DNA of 64,000 nt from positions 265,557,024 to 265,621,023 of the forward strand of contig NC_089822.1 in the NCBI RefSeq assembly GCF_035046505.1. The letters are read 5' to 3'. This DNA comes from Tiliqua scincoides. Taxonomy: Eukaryota > Chordata > Lepidosauria > Squamata > Scincidae. The notes below the pieces were generated by a model. It was not told the DNA's origin and made no database searches. It was given only the letters and a program-made list of their open reading frames with translations. Of the stretch, positions 9,599 to 20,704 are shown piece after piece. Position numbers and translations under genes: made by a program. Numbering within the stretch: the first letter of the stretch is position 1; each line of letters opens with the position of its first letter.

Positions 9599-10110
9599 CT
9601 CTGAAGTTCAGCATCTTCCTCCTTGTTATGTCTGTACTTGACTCACCAGGAAAAGCATGGATTCTGGCACAGTGTGGATTGTTAAGGAATACGTGCCCTA
9701 CCGTCACTAAATAATGATAATGACAGGCCCTGACACAGCATTGCTGAAAAAAGGTATGCAAAATTTGCAACTTTTAAAAAAATCAGCCATTTTCCCCACA
9801 AGTCTTGGTGGGACAACTGAAGAAGTCCCACAGAACAACCAAACTGTACCGTATCTAGAACAAAAACACAGCATGGGAAACATTTTTAAAATCACTATAC
9901 AAGCCAAAGATCAGTTCAGAGATGCTCCAGAAGGGTGAAATTATGAGGATGCCTTACACTGCTGAGTCACTGTTAAGCAAAAGAATTTAACCTTCACATT
10001 AGCAGCACTGGAGCTTTGTTTCAGTAATTAGTAAGTAGAAAGAATTTATTTATTTGCAAATTTATACCCTGCTTTATCTCCCTCCCAGGCATTCAAAATG
10101 GCAGCCACAA
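9599..10110. other. No gene recognised
   Basis: AT-leaning sequence with short chance frames only. The TTTATTTATTTGCAAATTTATACC phrase near 10,045 is probably a retroposon remnant. Confidence 0.4.
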
Positions 10111-10111
10111 T

Positions 10112-10440
10112 CTCATAGAATCACAGAATACTAGAGCTGGAGATCACACTTGGAGGTCATCAGGTCCATTCTCCTGCTTGGCACAGGCAACTACCACATC
10201 CAGGGGAGATGGCCATCCAACCTCTGCTTGGAATTCTCAAACGAGGGAGAGCCCATAACTGAACAAGGCACAGTATTTCAGTGCTGGGCTAGGAAATCAT
10301 TCCTTAGATCTAGCCTAAATCTACTTCCCTGTAGTTCTAAGTACTGCCCTTAGGATCCACAGAAAGCAAGCCCTCCCCTGTGGAAGCCCTGCCCAGGTTT
10401 GGCTATCACAGTGCATCTTCTCCATGCTAAAATATCCTCT
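10112..10440 (-). repeat. Old CR1 LINE 3' end, minus strand
   Basis: Reads TCATAGAATCACAGAATACTAG, GGAGGTCATCAGGTCC, CAACCTCTGCTTGGAATTCTC and GTTCTAAGTACTGCCCT. This is the inverse complement of a typical amniote CR1 3' end, and more diverged than the GTTCTTAT-type CR1 copies. Confidence 0.75.
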
Positions 10441-10554
10441 AGCCATCAGAAAGAAGCCAAATTAGCAGTTGCACTTAGTGGTTGGGACACTTAAATCAAA
10501 CTTTTCTTAAAAAAGAAGTTAGCAAAAACATTATCAAGAGTATTATCCTAGCAG

Positions 10555-11008
10555 CAGGGCTGTATTAACCATGGCTGAGTCCCTAGGCTTTTGCGCTCCT
10601 ACAGCCAGCCCAGACCCCTAGGCTGGTGATGTGGTGAGCCCTGGCTGGCCAGGAAGGAAGGGGTGTGCTGGCGGGCAGCTCACTCCACTGGTCCAACTGG
10701 TGCTGCAGGGAGCCCTGGTCAACCGGGGAGATTGCACTGCCAGCCTCTGGGAGCTGGGCCGGCAGGTAGCCGAGTGTGCAGGTGCCATTTGACCCCAGTG
10801 CACTGAACAAACTCAGCTCTGTGACATCCACTCTGCCAACTGCTTGGCTCCCTGAGGCTGGGGAGGACTGCTTGAGGCCTTCTGCTGCAAGTGACAGGAC
10901 TTGGCTCAGGCCTTGCGCCCCAGCACTGGGCGGATAAATTGATGGGCCCCTTGTCCCTGCAGACCCCTAGGCTTCAGCCTAGTCAGCCTAATGGATAATA
11001 CTCCCCTG
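10555..11008. mobile_element. hAT MITE with 8-bp target duplication
   Basis: Ends CAGGGCTGTATTAACCAT and ATGGATAATACTCCCCTG are inverted. The flanks CCTAGCAG and ACTAGCAG match at 7 of 8 positions. The interior is GC-rich, with CCCTAGGCTT present in both arms. Confidence 0.7.
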
Positions 11009-11051
11009 ACTAGCAGGAATGGATTTTCTGATAAATGAAAGAGGACCAAGG

Positions 11052-11135
11052 ATGCAATCCTTTGCATGCTTTCCTGGAGGCAGCCCCATTGAACTTAATG
11101 GAACTTACTTCTTACACATAGGATTGGGCTGTGAC
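11052..11135. repeat. Palindromic AATCCTA MITE
   Basis: GATGCAATCCTTTGCATG on the left opposes CACATAGGATTGGGC on the right, with GCCCCATTGAACTTAATGG at the centre. Confidence 0.5.
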
Positions 11136-11248
11136 TCTGGTTGAAGCTTCTGTAATGGAAAAGCAAAAGATCCCTAGGAGATAGGCTGTGGTGTCAGCAG
11201 TAGCCCCTTTAAGGTCAAGGCCTGGAATTTCAGCAGAGGGTATGCTGC

Positions 11249-11400
11249 ACAGCAACTGTTACCCTGCACATGCCCAATCTTGTCTGATCTCGGAAGCTAA
11301 GCAGGGTCAGGCCTGGTTAGTACTTGGATGGGAGACCGCCTGGGAATACCGGGTGCTGTAGGCTTATACCATAGTCTTTCGAGACTGAAGGTTGCCAACC
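11249..11400 (+). mobile_element. 5S rRNA-derived SINE, copy 1
   Basis: From ACCCTGCACATGCCC the sequence follows 5S rRNA closely to the gene's end GGTGCTGTAGGCTT. The internal control elements survive (A-box-like AAGCTAAGCAGGGTC; C-box-like TGGATGGGAGACCGCC). It then continues into TATACCATAGTC plus the hairpin tail ending GGTTGCCAAC, identical to the RTE-like LINE end. ATGCTGCACAGC occurs at 11,242-11,253 and 11,401-11,412, a 12-bp target duplication that slightly overlaps the element's 5' bases. Confidence 0.93.
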
Positions 11401-11412
11401 ATGCTGCACAGC

Positions 11413-11813
11413 TGTACCCACTAGAGGCAATGAGGTCTCTAGGGATATAAGGAGCAGCTGAGGCAGGTAGGCTTAAAGGACTGAGGAACTAATGGCTGAT
11501 GTACTAACTGACTAATGAACTTTAAAGACTGCTGGAGACTGGTGTGTGGCTGTCAGGCCCAAGACCTGCTGAGGAGCAAGGTGCTGCTGTAGTGGTGGAA
11601 GGAGCTGCTAGCAGGAGAGGGGAGGAAGGAGGACTTCTGCAGGTTGAACAGGTGAGCTACCCTGGTGGTGGGGTCCAGCAGTGCTGCCGGGCAGAAATAG
11701 GGCCATTGTTGGGGAATACATGGGAGCTAATTAGCTTACAGTGGGCACAGGTTCTCTAAGCAAAGTTTGGACTGGGAATCCGGCAAAACAGCTTCTCACA
11801 CGTGCACTGAAAC
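11413..11813. other. No gene recognised; 3' flank of the minus-strand C2H2 gene
   Basis: Downstream flank or 3' UTR of the gene ending at 11,814. No clear repeat family was recognised. Confidence 0.4.
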
Positions 11814-14800
11814 TTAAGCAGTGTCAGCCATGTGTATTCTCATGTGCCGAATAAGATTCTCATGCCGATTGAAGCGTTCCCCACATTCTGAGCAGTGAAA
11901 CGGTTGCTCCCCAGTGTGGATCCTCTGATGGCGAAGTAAGTCCTGGCTCCAGTTGAATCTTTTCCCGCACTCCGAGCATTTGTACTGCTTTTCTCCTGTG
12001 TGGATCCTCTGATGGCTGATGAGGTTCTGGCTCCGGTTGAAGCTTTTCCCGCACTGGGGGCAGGTGTACGGTTTCTCTCCAGTGTGAATGCTCTGATGAC
12101 TGACGAGGGACTGATTCAGACGGAAGCTTTTCCCACATTCGTAGCACTTGTACAGCCTCTCGTCTGTGTGGCTGCTCTGATGCCTCGTGAGGTTCTGGCT
12201 TCGCGTGAAACATTTCCCACACTCTGGGCATTTGTGCTGTTTCTCTCCTGTGTGGATCCTCTGGTGGCTCAAGAGGTTCTGACTCCTGTTGAAAGTCTTC
12301 CCACACTCCGAGCACTTATACGGCTTTTCCCCTGTGTGGATTCTCTGGTGGCTAATAAGGGACTGGCTCAGGTCAAAACTTTTCCCACACTCATAGCACT
12401 CATACGGTCTCTCTCCCGTGTGGATTCTCTGATGTCGGTTTAGACTCGATTTATCACAAAAGGACTTGCTGCATACTGAACACATATATGGTTTCTCCCC
12501 GGTGTGGGTTCTCTGATGGGAGACAAGGTTTGTGTTCCGACTGAAGCTCTTCCCACAATACAAACACTGATATGGTTTTTCCCCAGTATGGGTTCTCTGA
12601 TGTCTCTTAAGGTTTGCGTCATCTCTGAATACTTTCCCACATATGGTGCATTTATTCCTGTTTTCGTAAGGGTCTGTTTGCTGAACTTCTGGGGAATTGC
12701 CCCCTTGAAATGTACAGGATTCTTTCATCCAGTTCTCTGTTAGGTTCTCCTCCTGCCTTTTGAATCCATCTTGATACACAAGCTTTTCTTCCACCTTCAG
12801 ACACTTTACCCTGTCTGGTAATTCTCCAAATAGCTCCCCGTCATCCTCGCTCTCCAAACCACCAGCTGCTGGAACAGGGAAAAATGTTTTAAGGGAAAAA
12901 AACCAAACCATGGACAATGACTGTATAAGCAACTCTGCTATCATGTCCTTTCCAAAGACTCAGGCCCAGTTTGGATGATACCATCCGTTGGCCCCATTCA
13001 TCATGCAACCAGTGATTTGAATGCATGCATCCTACCCAAGCATGCCATTATGCCACACATAAGTGAATGGAGAAGGGAATCTATCTGAACTGCCCATCAC
13101 TGTGCAATATACACACACATGTACATACAGCAGGCAGCAATTGTGTACTATTGCCTATGATTCCATGTAAGAACATAAGAGCCCCATTGGATCAGGCCAA
13201 AGGTCCTTCTAGTCCAGCTTCCTGTATCTCATAGTGGCCCACCAAATGCCCCAAGAAGCACACAAGACATCGAGAGACCTGCATCCTTGCCAATGGCTTG
13301 CCAAAGACTACCTAGTGAGTTGTAACAGGAGATAAGAACATAAGAAGAGCCCTGCTGGATCAGGCCAAAGGCCCATCTAGTCCAGCTTCCTGTATCTTAC
13401 AGTGGGCCACCAAATGCCCCAGGGAGCACACAAGACAACAGACCCAACCTGCATCCTGGTGCCCTCCCCTGGCAATCAGAGGCAGCCTGCCTCTGAAACC
13501 AAGAGCTTGCACATACCTACCATGACTTGTAACCCGTAATGAACATCTCCTCCAGAAATTTGTCCAATCCCCTCTTAAAGGCATCCAGGCAAGATGCCAT
13601 CACTACTTCATGTGGCAAGGAGTTCCACAGACTAATTACACGCTGGGTAAAGAAATATTTTCTTCTGTCTATCCTAACTCCAGGTGTAGCCTTAACATCG
13701 AATTGTACAACAGCATTATAATATTAGCCGTCTTATTCTCAGTACCTTTTCTAATGATCCCAAGCACGGAATTTGCATTCTTCACAGCTGCTGCACATTG
13801 GGTCTACACTTTCATTGAGCTGTCCACCAGTACCCCAAGATCTCTCCCTGAACTGTCACATACAGCTCAGAACCAGTGCGTTTTTAATGTAAAGCAAACT
13901 GTTTTGAGGTGATTTCCCCACAGTTTTTACTTCCGTCCCAAGGGGACATTGTGCATGGAGGCACATGTGCATTGTGGAAGAAGCACTGGGGGGGGGGAAG
14001 GTGTTTGGGAGGCTTTGGGAGCCCTTCCCAGGTACCCCTGCACAAGTTGGGCATGTGTGACCAGAAAAGGGCCGCCTTAGAAAAATGTTGTCTGTAGAAT
14101 GTTTTCCCCATAGAAACCCAGATGGTGTTTAATCTCCTTGACACTCGGCAAAAGCCTTTTATTAAAGAGAAAACATGTCAGGTCTTCTATAATGTTCACT
14201 ACATCCATTTTAATGCTGCTGCTGTTTTATCTTGCTGCTTTTACTAATATTTAATATTTTTGATGTTTATTGTTGCAATTTTTGTCTGTAAACACCCCAG
14301 CGAGATGGAGAACTGCAGAGGTGGGTAGTCTTTTTTTTGTTGTTGTTTTTTTTTTTTTTTTACAATAAAGGGTAGCATCCCAACTACCACTTTGGCTGCT
14401 GGGAGAATGGGAGATGCTTGTGCAAGGGGTCTAGAAGCCTCATGTGTCACTGTAGCCCAGAAGGATCCCTTGCACAAACATAATGTTTGCTTTATCAAAG
14501 AGAGCTTCCAGGAGCAAAAGCATTAATTGGGATGCTACCCATTAAAAAAAAAAAATTAAGATCCTGATTGGGCATTGCTGCATTTGAATATATTATAATT
14601 ATGGGCACAATCCTAACCAGATATACTCAGAAGTAAGTCCTGGTTGTTCAATGGGGCTTACTCTCAGGAAAGTGTGATTAGGATTGCAGCCTAAGATGTA
14701 TAAAATTAAGCATGGGCTGGATAGAGGGAAGTTCTCATCTCTCTTGCACAACACCAGAACCAGGGGACATCCACTAAAATTGAGCAGAGGAAGAATTAGG

Positions 14801-16096
14801 ACTAAAGGAAATCTTGTGCAACTCCTTGCCACAGGATATAGTGATGGCACAAGGCCTAGATGTCTTTAAAAGGGGATTGGATGGATTTGTGGAGGAAGAG
14901 TCCATCACAAGTTACAAGCCATGATGGGCATGTGAAACCTCTTAGTTTTAGAAGCAGGCTGTCTCAGAATGCCAGATGCAAAGGAGTGGCAACGGGATGT
15001 CTTTCTGTGCTCCCTGAGGCATCTGGTGGACCACTGTGAGATACAGGAAGCTGGACTAGATGGGCCTTTGGCCTGATCCAGCAGGGTTCTGCTTATATTT
15101 GTGAATACTGGGTTACAACTGGACTTGCAAACATTGGACTTTTTAAACATGAATTCTTAGACAAAACCTGGTCTTCTCACCCAAATTAATATATGTTAAA
15201 TTGTTGGATTATTGCTGGTTATATGAAAACGCCTGCGTTGGCTTGGTCATGTGAGAATGGATGATGGCCGGATCCCAAAGGATCTCCTCTATGGAGAACT
15301 CGTGCAAGGAAAGCACCCTACAGGTAGACCACAGCTGCGATACAAGGACATCTGCAAGAGGGACCTGAAGGCCTTAGGAGTGGACCTCAACAAGTGGGGA
15401 AACCCTGGCCTCTGAGTGGCCTGCTTGGAGGCAGGCTGTGCAGCATGGCCTTTCCCAGTTTGAAGAGACACTTGGCCAACAGTCTGAGGCAAAGAGGCAA
15501 AGAAGGAAGGCCCATAGCCAGGGAGACAGACTAGGGACACACTACACTTGCTCCCAGTGTGGAAGGGATTGTCACTCCCAAATCGGCCTTTTCAGCCACA
15601 CTAGATGCAGTGCCAGAACCACCATCCAGAGCGCGATACCATAGTCTTTCAAGACTGAAGGTTGCCAACACACATATGAAAACCTCTATACTGTGTTATC
15701 TGTTTATGTCCCTCTGATTCTCCATTTTTTTCATTTTGTTACAGATGGCTGTTGTGGTCATATGGTGATTTTATATCATTTGACTGTCTGCAATTTTTGG
15801 ACTGCTTTAGTGTACTGGTCTGATTTTGAAGGGTTGCCTTTTTATCAATTTGCGGGTAATCACATCCAGTATCTACCTTTGTGCAATATTTTTTGTTACA
15901 GCATGCTTCACTCTTTATTGCATTAGGTGTGACTATCACACACACTCTTTAAACACAATACAAATGCTAAAAATGGTTACTCACTAGCTTCAGTTGGGGA
16001 AGTCATTTTCTCTTGGGAGTTTCTTGGTAAAACTTCAAACTCTTCTTCCAACACAGGACTCTTGTCTTGCAGTTCATCCACCTTCCTCCCTTCCAT
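11814..16096 (-). CDS. C2H2 zinc-finger protein, ten fingers (two coding exons)
   Basis: Probably a nuclear DNA-binding transcription factor. The last exon (11,814-12,868) opens after the acceptor CCCTGTTCCAG and encodes an acidic linker (LESEDDGELFGELPD). Ten tandem C2H2 fingers joined by HTGEKPY-type linkers follow, from KCTICGKVF to FHCSECGERF, ending IRIHMADTA-like and stop. An upstream exon at 15,985-16,107 has acceptor CCTATTTCAAAG, an ATG at 16,096, coding for MEGRKVDELQDKSPVLEEEF..., and donor GTGAGTAACC. Its one leftover base pairs in frame with the two spare bases of the finger exon, giving 1,167 nt or 388 residues. No KRAB or SCAN box is visible. Finger 6 ends HQSSHTDERLYK, an altered linker. 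The intron carries CR1 copies, a LINE and MITEs. It runs against the plus-strand KRAB units and looks intact. Expression is not shown. Confidence 0.8.
13163..13286 (-). repeat. CR1 LINE 3' end, minus strand
   Basis: GTAAGAACATAAGAGCCCC followed by GGATCAGGCCAAAGGTCC and CTTCCTGTATCTCATAG. A 5'-truncated CR1 in the intron of the minus-strand gene. Confidence 0.8.
13331..13872 (-). mobile_element. CR1 LINE fragment, minus strand
   Basis: A longer, older CR1 copy. The 3' UTR is followed by the inverse complement of LWNSLPQDV and, after an internal deletion, the VRPHLEYC/AVKKANSMLG region. No intact frame. Confidence 0.8.
13873..14365. other. Intronic sequence, no gene recognised
   Basis: Contains a G run near 13,986 and a T-rich tract near 14,331-14,361. 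No exon-like signal. Confidence 0.4.
14368..14545. mobile_element. Short MITE with GGGTAGCATCCCAA ends
   Basis: GGGTAGCATCCCAA near 14,371 is matched by TTGGGATGCTACCC near 14,528, perfectly inverted over 14 bp. Both flanks are A/T-rich (AATAAA, ATTAAA), so the target duplication and superfamily stay open. Confidence 0.5.
14604..14695. repeat. Palindromic AATCCTA MITE
   Basis: CACAATCCTAACCAG and TGATTAGGATTGCAGCC arms with AGAAGTAAGTCC / GGGCTTACTCTC inside. Confidence 0.6.
14716..15101 (+). repeat. CR1 LINE 3' part
   Basis: CACAACACCAGAACCAGGGG, CAACTCCTTGCCACAGGAT, GAAGCTGGACTAGATGGGCC, then the end. The ORF2 piece is disrupted and this is an older copy. Confidence 0.8.
15231..15673 (+). 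mobile_element. RTE-like LINE, 5'-truncated, with target duplication
   Basis: Starts inside the RRLRWLGHV codons and ends with the common tail GGTTGCCAACAC. ATATGAAAAC flanks both sides (15,221-15,230 and 15,674-15,683). The reading frame is broken soon after KWGNPGL. Its hairpin loop reads TTCA instead of TTCG. Confidence 0.9.
15684..15980. other. Intronic sequence, no feature recognised
   Basis: AT-rich, lying between the LINE copy and the upstream coding exon of the minus-strand zinc-finger gene. Confidence 0.4.
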
Positions 16097-16302
16097 GGTC
16101 TTGTTATCTTTGAAATAGGAAAAAAATCCTGAAAATTTCTCAGCGTATTTGCCTCTTGCTATGTGTGCCTCCCCCTGAATCTGCCTTTCCTTCACTCAGG
16201 AAAGCAGTCCCAGTGAGTTATTGCAAGTGTTTTCTGCTAGTTTTGCTGTTTGGGAGTATTGCTCCATTATTATATTCTAACAATAGTTTTCCACTATTTT
16301 TA

Positions 16303-16407
16303 GTTCGCTACTAAAAATAAAATCCCACTTGGGATGGATACTGGGGGAGCTACTAAAAATAAAATAGGATAAATCCTGGGATTTTATTTTTAGTAGCCCC
16401 CCTGGGG
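16303..16407. repeat. Perfect 17-bp-arm hairpin with a third direct copy
   Basis: GCTACTAAAAATAAAAT (16,349-16,365) and its exact inverse (16,381-16,397) enclose a 15-base loop, itself nearly palindromic (AGGATAAATCCT). Outer GGGGG/CCCCC bases extend the stem with a bulge. A further direct copy of the left arm lies at about 16,303. Confidence 0.75.
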
Positions 16408-16805
16408 GATACTAGGAAAGAATAGGATAAATGTCAAAATATAAATAAACCCACTGTTTTCCTCTCTCCTTCAGCAACTTTGGGCAGTAGCACAAGCATC
16501 AACCAAGATCCAATTAGTTTAAACAAATGCAAATATTAAGAAGGAAAGGTGCTGCTAGACTTGCCTAGAGAGAAAAAAAATCAGATTTCTAAAGGCAAAG
16601 GAGAGCAACACAGATTCCCTCCTTACTGAATGTGGAGCAAGAGAAGGAGGGTGTGTGTAGAGTTTCTCTTTTTGGGATCCACAGCCTCACTGGTCCTGCT
16701 TGCGGCTGCAGGAAGCCTCTGCCTTGGAAATGTTGTGCTGAGCCTGATGGACCCTGGGATTGCTCTAGGACAGCTCTTCCTCTCCATAGCAGCTAGCTGG
16801 CTAGG

Positions 16806-17164
16806 CCAGTGGTGTTGCTAGGGAGGTGCGGCCCGCACTGGGTAGTGTGTACAGGGGAAGTGACATGCTAAAACTGTGGTTTGTAGGAATAATACCATAT
16901 ACCGTTTGATGTGTAATTTACAGCAGAATGCAATGAAAAAAACCCAGAATAAAATATTTCCATTCTATCAAAAGTTATGGCCAAAAAACAAAAATGCAAA
17001 AATGTAACAAAGTACATTTCCTTAATTCAAAAGACAGATTGTTCAAAGAGCCAATGAGATGTTATTGGGACACAGCATGAAACCAATAAGGTTGTGGAGA
17101 TCCATGCTGGGGGTGACACACTGGCCTCCCACACTGGGTGACGCAAACTCTAGCAATGCCACTG
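16806..17164. mobile_element. hAT-like MITE, family M1
   Basis: Inverted ends CAGTGGTGTTGCTAGGGAGG and TAGCAATGCCACTG. The flanks GGCTAGGC and CACTAGGC match at 6 of 8 positions. The interior carries the inverse of the CATAACTTTTGATA block seen at 10-296. Confidence 0.7.
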
Positions 17165-17238
17165 CACTAGGCTTGAGGCTGGCTAGCTTTCGGCCTAGTC
17201 CAGCTGTGAATTCCTCATCTCCCACCAATCTTATACTG

Positions 17239-17468
17239 CAGTGTTCCTCAACCAGTGGTGGCTTGACTGGTGGAGCAGATCCAAAGCATGCTTTTCCATG
17301 CTCAAAGAAGCCCTCCCACCCACTCTGAGCCTCTTACTGGTGCTTGTCACACTGCATCTGGCCTCCCAACCCAGAAGTAACTTGCAACGATGCTGCTGCC
17401 AGTTCCTTCCAGTGGTGGTTCCAACAGGTGGGCCATGTGACGTGAAGGACCACCTTGAGAAGCGCTGC
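17239..17468. mobile_element. hAT-like MITE, family M2
   Basis: CAGTGTTCCTCAACC at the left and CTTGAGAAGCGCTG at the right. The interior matches the copies at 1,395 and 57,600 in inverse orientation (GCATGCTTTTCCATGC, GAGCCTCTTACTGG). Confidence 0.5.
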
Positions 17469-17870
17469 TCAACTGCATTTCTAGGAACACACAGAGCTTC
17501 CCCTGTACTGAAGGGCAAAGACTCTGTGGAGCTTCGCATGATGCTCTTCCCCAGACCTCTTTCAGCAGCTGAAGCCGGGCTTAGCCCGGTTGGGACTTGA
17601 CTCCACTCAGCTCAGCCAGCAGTTGAGCCTGGGACCTTCTGCGTGCCAGACGAGGCCAGACTTGGCCCTGGGCGCCCACAGTCCACTTCTGCGAGCCCAG
17701 TTCTCAGCACCAGTGCAGGGGATGGGGAGCCTGTGCCTGGCCTGGACCACCTCGGGCTGGGGGGGGGGCAGAATTCATGTGACTGAACACCCCCTGTGCT
17801 AAAGAAGGTCCCTGCATGCAGAAAGCAAGGGGCTTGCATCAGGATGGGTAGCAGTGTTCCCCCCCCCGGC
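17469..17870. other. No gene recognised
   Basis: Moderately GC-rich with chance frames and a short G run near 17,760. No recognised repeat. Confidence 0.4.
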
Positions 17871-18180
17871 AGGCTTTGGGAGGAGCTACAGGGGCCTCCC
17901 TGCCCTCCTCGAAGGCGCCGCACTCACCGCAGCGCTCCGGCCGCGCAGTCTGCAGCCGTGGGAAATCCGAGGGACACTTTCCCACGGGGGGCGGGGCCAG
18001 GGGGCTTCCTCCCCTCCCCCACCGGCCTCTCTAGGAGGAGAGGCAGCCCCTGCCGCCTGGTTAACCCTTTCCAGGCGGGCTCCCTGGGCAGGGAGGCTCC
18101 TGCTGGACCCCCGCAGGAGGGGGGCGCTCAAGCCCAGTGGGGGAGGGAGAAGCCGTCCAAGCCACTCCTGGCCCTGCCCC
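17871..18180 (-). promoter_or_regulatory. GC/CpG-rich promoter and possible first exon of the minus-strand zinc-finger gene
   Basis: Dense CpGs (GCGCCGCACTCACCGCAGCG, CCGGCCGCGCAG) stand out from the surroundings. On the minus strand GGCCGGAGCGCTGCG is followed by GTGAGTGCGG, a strong splice donor with the exon ending at 17,928. A GGGGCGGGGCC-type Sp1 site lies nearby. This fits a non-coding first exon joined to 16,107. It could also serve the plus-strand array. Confidence 0.5.
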
Positions 18181-18584
18181 CACCGTGAGAAAATGTCCTC
18201 TGGCTTTCCCACGGCCGGAGGGTGAGCAGCTGGGAGTGCTTGGAGCCTGGTCCGTGGGGGGGGGGGGTGATCAGGATGGGGGGGGGCTTGCAGTGTATCC
18301 CAAGGGGGGGCAAGTCTTCAGAGCTCCAGGCAGGTGCCTTGCTGTGGTGTTCCTGCTCACGAGCTGGGGGAGAGCCCCTCCGCTGTCACTTTCAACTGCA
18401 GAGCTCCCATTGCAGGACTGGTGTATACTGGGAAAGGCCCTGGGGAATGGGAAACCCGTTCAACCCCAAGGCCACAGAGGTGCATCTGCTCCCCCCAGTC
18501 CCGTCAAGCAGCATGCAAAGCAACGCACGTGGCCCAGGTTCTGCAGGCTCCTGACTTCGGCTGGGAAGGCAGGAGCTGAAGCAA
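18181..18584. other. G-rich low-complexity flank
   Basis: Runs of G near 18,257 and 18,280-18,310 create long chance frames on both strands. No domain or splice support. Confidence 0.45.
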
Positions 18585-20704
18585 TGGGTGGGAACTGCAG
18601 GGAATCGGATCCAGTGCCTGACAGCCCGTACAGATCAGATGCTCCTCCTCATGTCTGGCCCAAATCAGTTCACCTGCCAAGATCCAGCCTTGGTTTCCTT
18701 CTGAGGTACCCTGAAAGGGTTAACAGTGGCAAGTGCAGATTCCTAGAGGGAAAAGGTGAGGGGGCAGGATGAATGTGAAAGGCACTTCCTGGCCACTCCC
18801 CCTTCTTTCCTGTGAGGGGTCAGAGAGGAGCCCCCACATGGGGATTGGAGCTCAGGCTGAGCCCAGCCAGTGAAGAGAAGGCAGAAGGTAGTGAAAACAG
18901 CAAGTGGGACATCCCCTCCCATTGCATCCTAAACTTTATCTGTTTGGGGGACTGCTGCCCTTAATGATCTTATTTATGTAGTGGGGGCTCCTATTGTTTT
19001 TTGTATGTACTTTAAAAAAAAACCTTAATATGTATATATTAATATGTATATATTAATATTAATTTGTATATATTTAATATTACATTATACTCCATAGCGC
19101 TGTTGGTAGCTTCCTGGTGCCTGGTTTTAACAGACACAGGTGGGGTATAAAAATCGTAAGAATAAGAATGGATATTACAGCTGGAAAGGGTCCTTCCAGC
19201 ACCTGAGCCTGATCCAGAAGGACCAGAGTTCCTCTGAGTGTTGTTCTCTTCAGATTAAGGAACCAAGCAGTACAAAGCAGGGTGAACCCTCTACATCCAA
19301 CTCTCCTCCACCCCTCTGCATCTCTGCATCAGAATCCGTCCCCACCCGCTGCATCTCCACATTGGAGCCCCCCCCCCATCTGCTCTCCTGATCCCAGTTA
19401 CAGGACTTCCATCTTTGGAAGCTGCTAAGTCTCACTTTTGTAGACAGGGCTTGATGGAACAAAAACAGGAGAAGGACAGAACCGAGGCAGAAAATGTAAC
19501 AGGGGAGACAGGTCTTTTGATGGCCCTGGAAAGGCTTTGCAGAAGCATGTTTTGCAAGGAGATTTCCTGAAGGAGAGTGAGGTGACTGGACAGGCAGAGA
19601 AAGGAGGAAAGAGAGACAGAGGGGCAGAAGGAAAGAGAAAATAAATCGATGCTTCCTTCTCCTTCTTCCTAGTTGTAAGAGAGCCTGTTTCTTTCCTGTG
19701 GTTCCTGCTGCTGCAAGGTATCCAAGGAACTGGCTCAGCAGAGTGTCACCTTCAGGGTGCAACAGTTGGGATGCTAATCAGTGGACCAGCAGGATATTCT
19801 AATTGACCCCATTACTATTTCTATGGCATCACACGTTGTCACATATTGTCACTCTGCCTCTTTCACTTCCTAACTGTTCCCTCAATCACAGTGACAAGCA
19901 TATTGAGGAGCAGGGAGCTTTTTCTCCCCACACTTCCAGGAGTTGAAGTCACCCCCAATACTGAGCTTAGAATTCATTTTAATTGCCCTGTGGCACTTTT
20001 CAGAGAACTTCTGCCTTCTCCCCACCCAAGATGCTTTCCTTGGCCATTTGCTCACAGCTGGCATAATTTGGGGAGGAGCATCAAGCAAACATACTCATGC
20101 TGGCCCATCATAGGGCTTCAGGCTTTGCCAGAGTCTGATGAGATACTCAGGCTGTGTCCCTCTTTTGCTGCTGTTGAAGCAGCAACATCTGTCTTTCAAA
20201 AAAGGTCCACATCTGGCCATGTGCATCCTGCCTTAGCTTGAAGAGAGGGGTTGGCAGAGACACCAGCATGGGCTGCTCACACCTGCTGGCCTCTGACAGC
20301 TACCCACTCTGGAAGGCGGCTTGGGGGGGTGGTGGCTGGCTATTTCCCTTCCCACGCACGTAAACATTGTTTGTAGATCTTTACAAGTATACAAAAAGAT
20401 GCCCATAATGCCTAACATATTGAAAATAAGATTAAATCCAGTGACATAGCATTTGAAACCATAGTAAATACACAGTTGAAAAGAACATATACATATGTAT
20501 GATTTTGTACATATGCATGTACAAAAATACAGACTATATTATTAGAGAATAGAAGAATACAGACCAATTCCATTCTTATATCCCTGTGCCAGCATCTTGC
20601 AGCTCAGGATGACCCAAAGGAGCTCCAAATCTCCTGGAAACAGCTCCAGTAGCTGGTTTTTCTTCCTCGGACAGCTTGATATATGTTAACTGTAGTCAGT
20701 CATG

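Noticed and set aside
9714-9938. Short open frame as a possible small gene
   Set aside because: No start context, domain or paralogue. It is compatible with chance in AT-rich sequence.
11261-11364. A functional 5S rRNA gene
   Set aside because: The first part of the 5S gene is altered, there is no poly-T terminator at the end, a LINE tail follows directly and target duplications flank it. The same holds for 49,901-50,012.
12000-12443. 147-codon plus-strand frame
   Set aside because: It is the shadow of the repeated finger codons of the minus-strand zinc-finger exon. Similar shadows lie at 35,742-37,088 opposite U3.
17796-18772. Several long overlapping frames on both strands
   Set aside because: High GC and G runs suppress stops. 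There is no domain, frame consistency or splice support.
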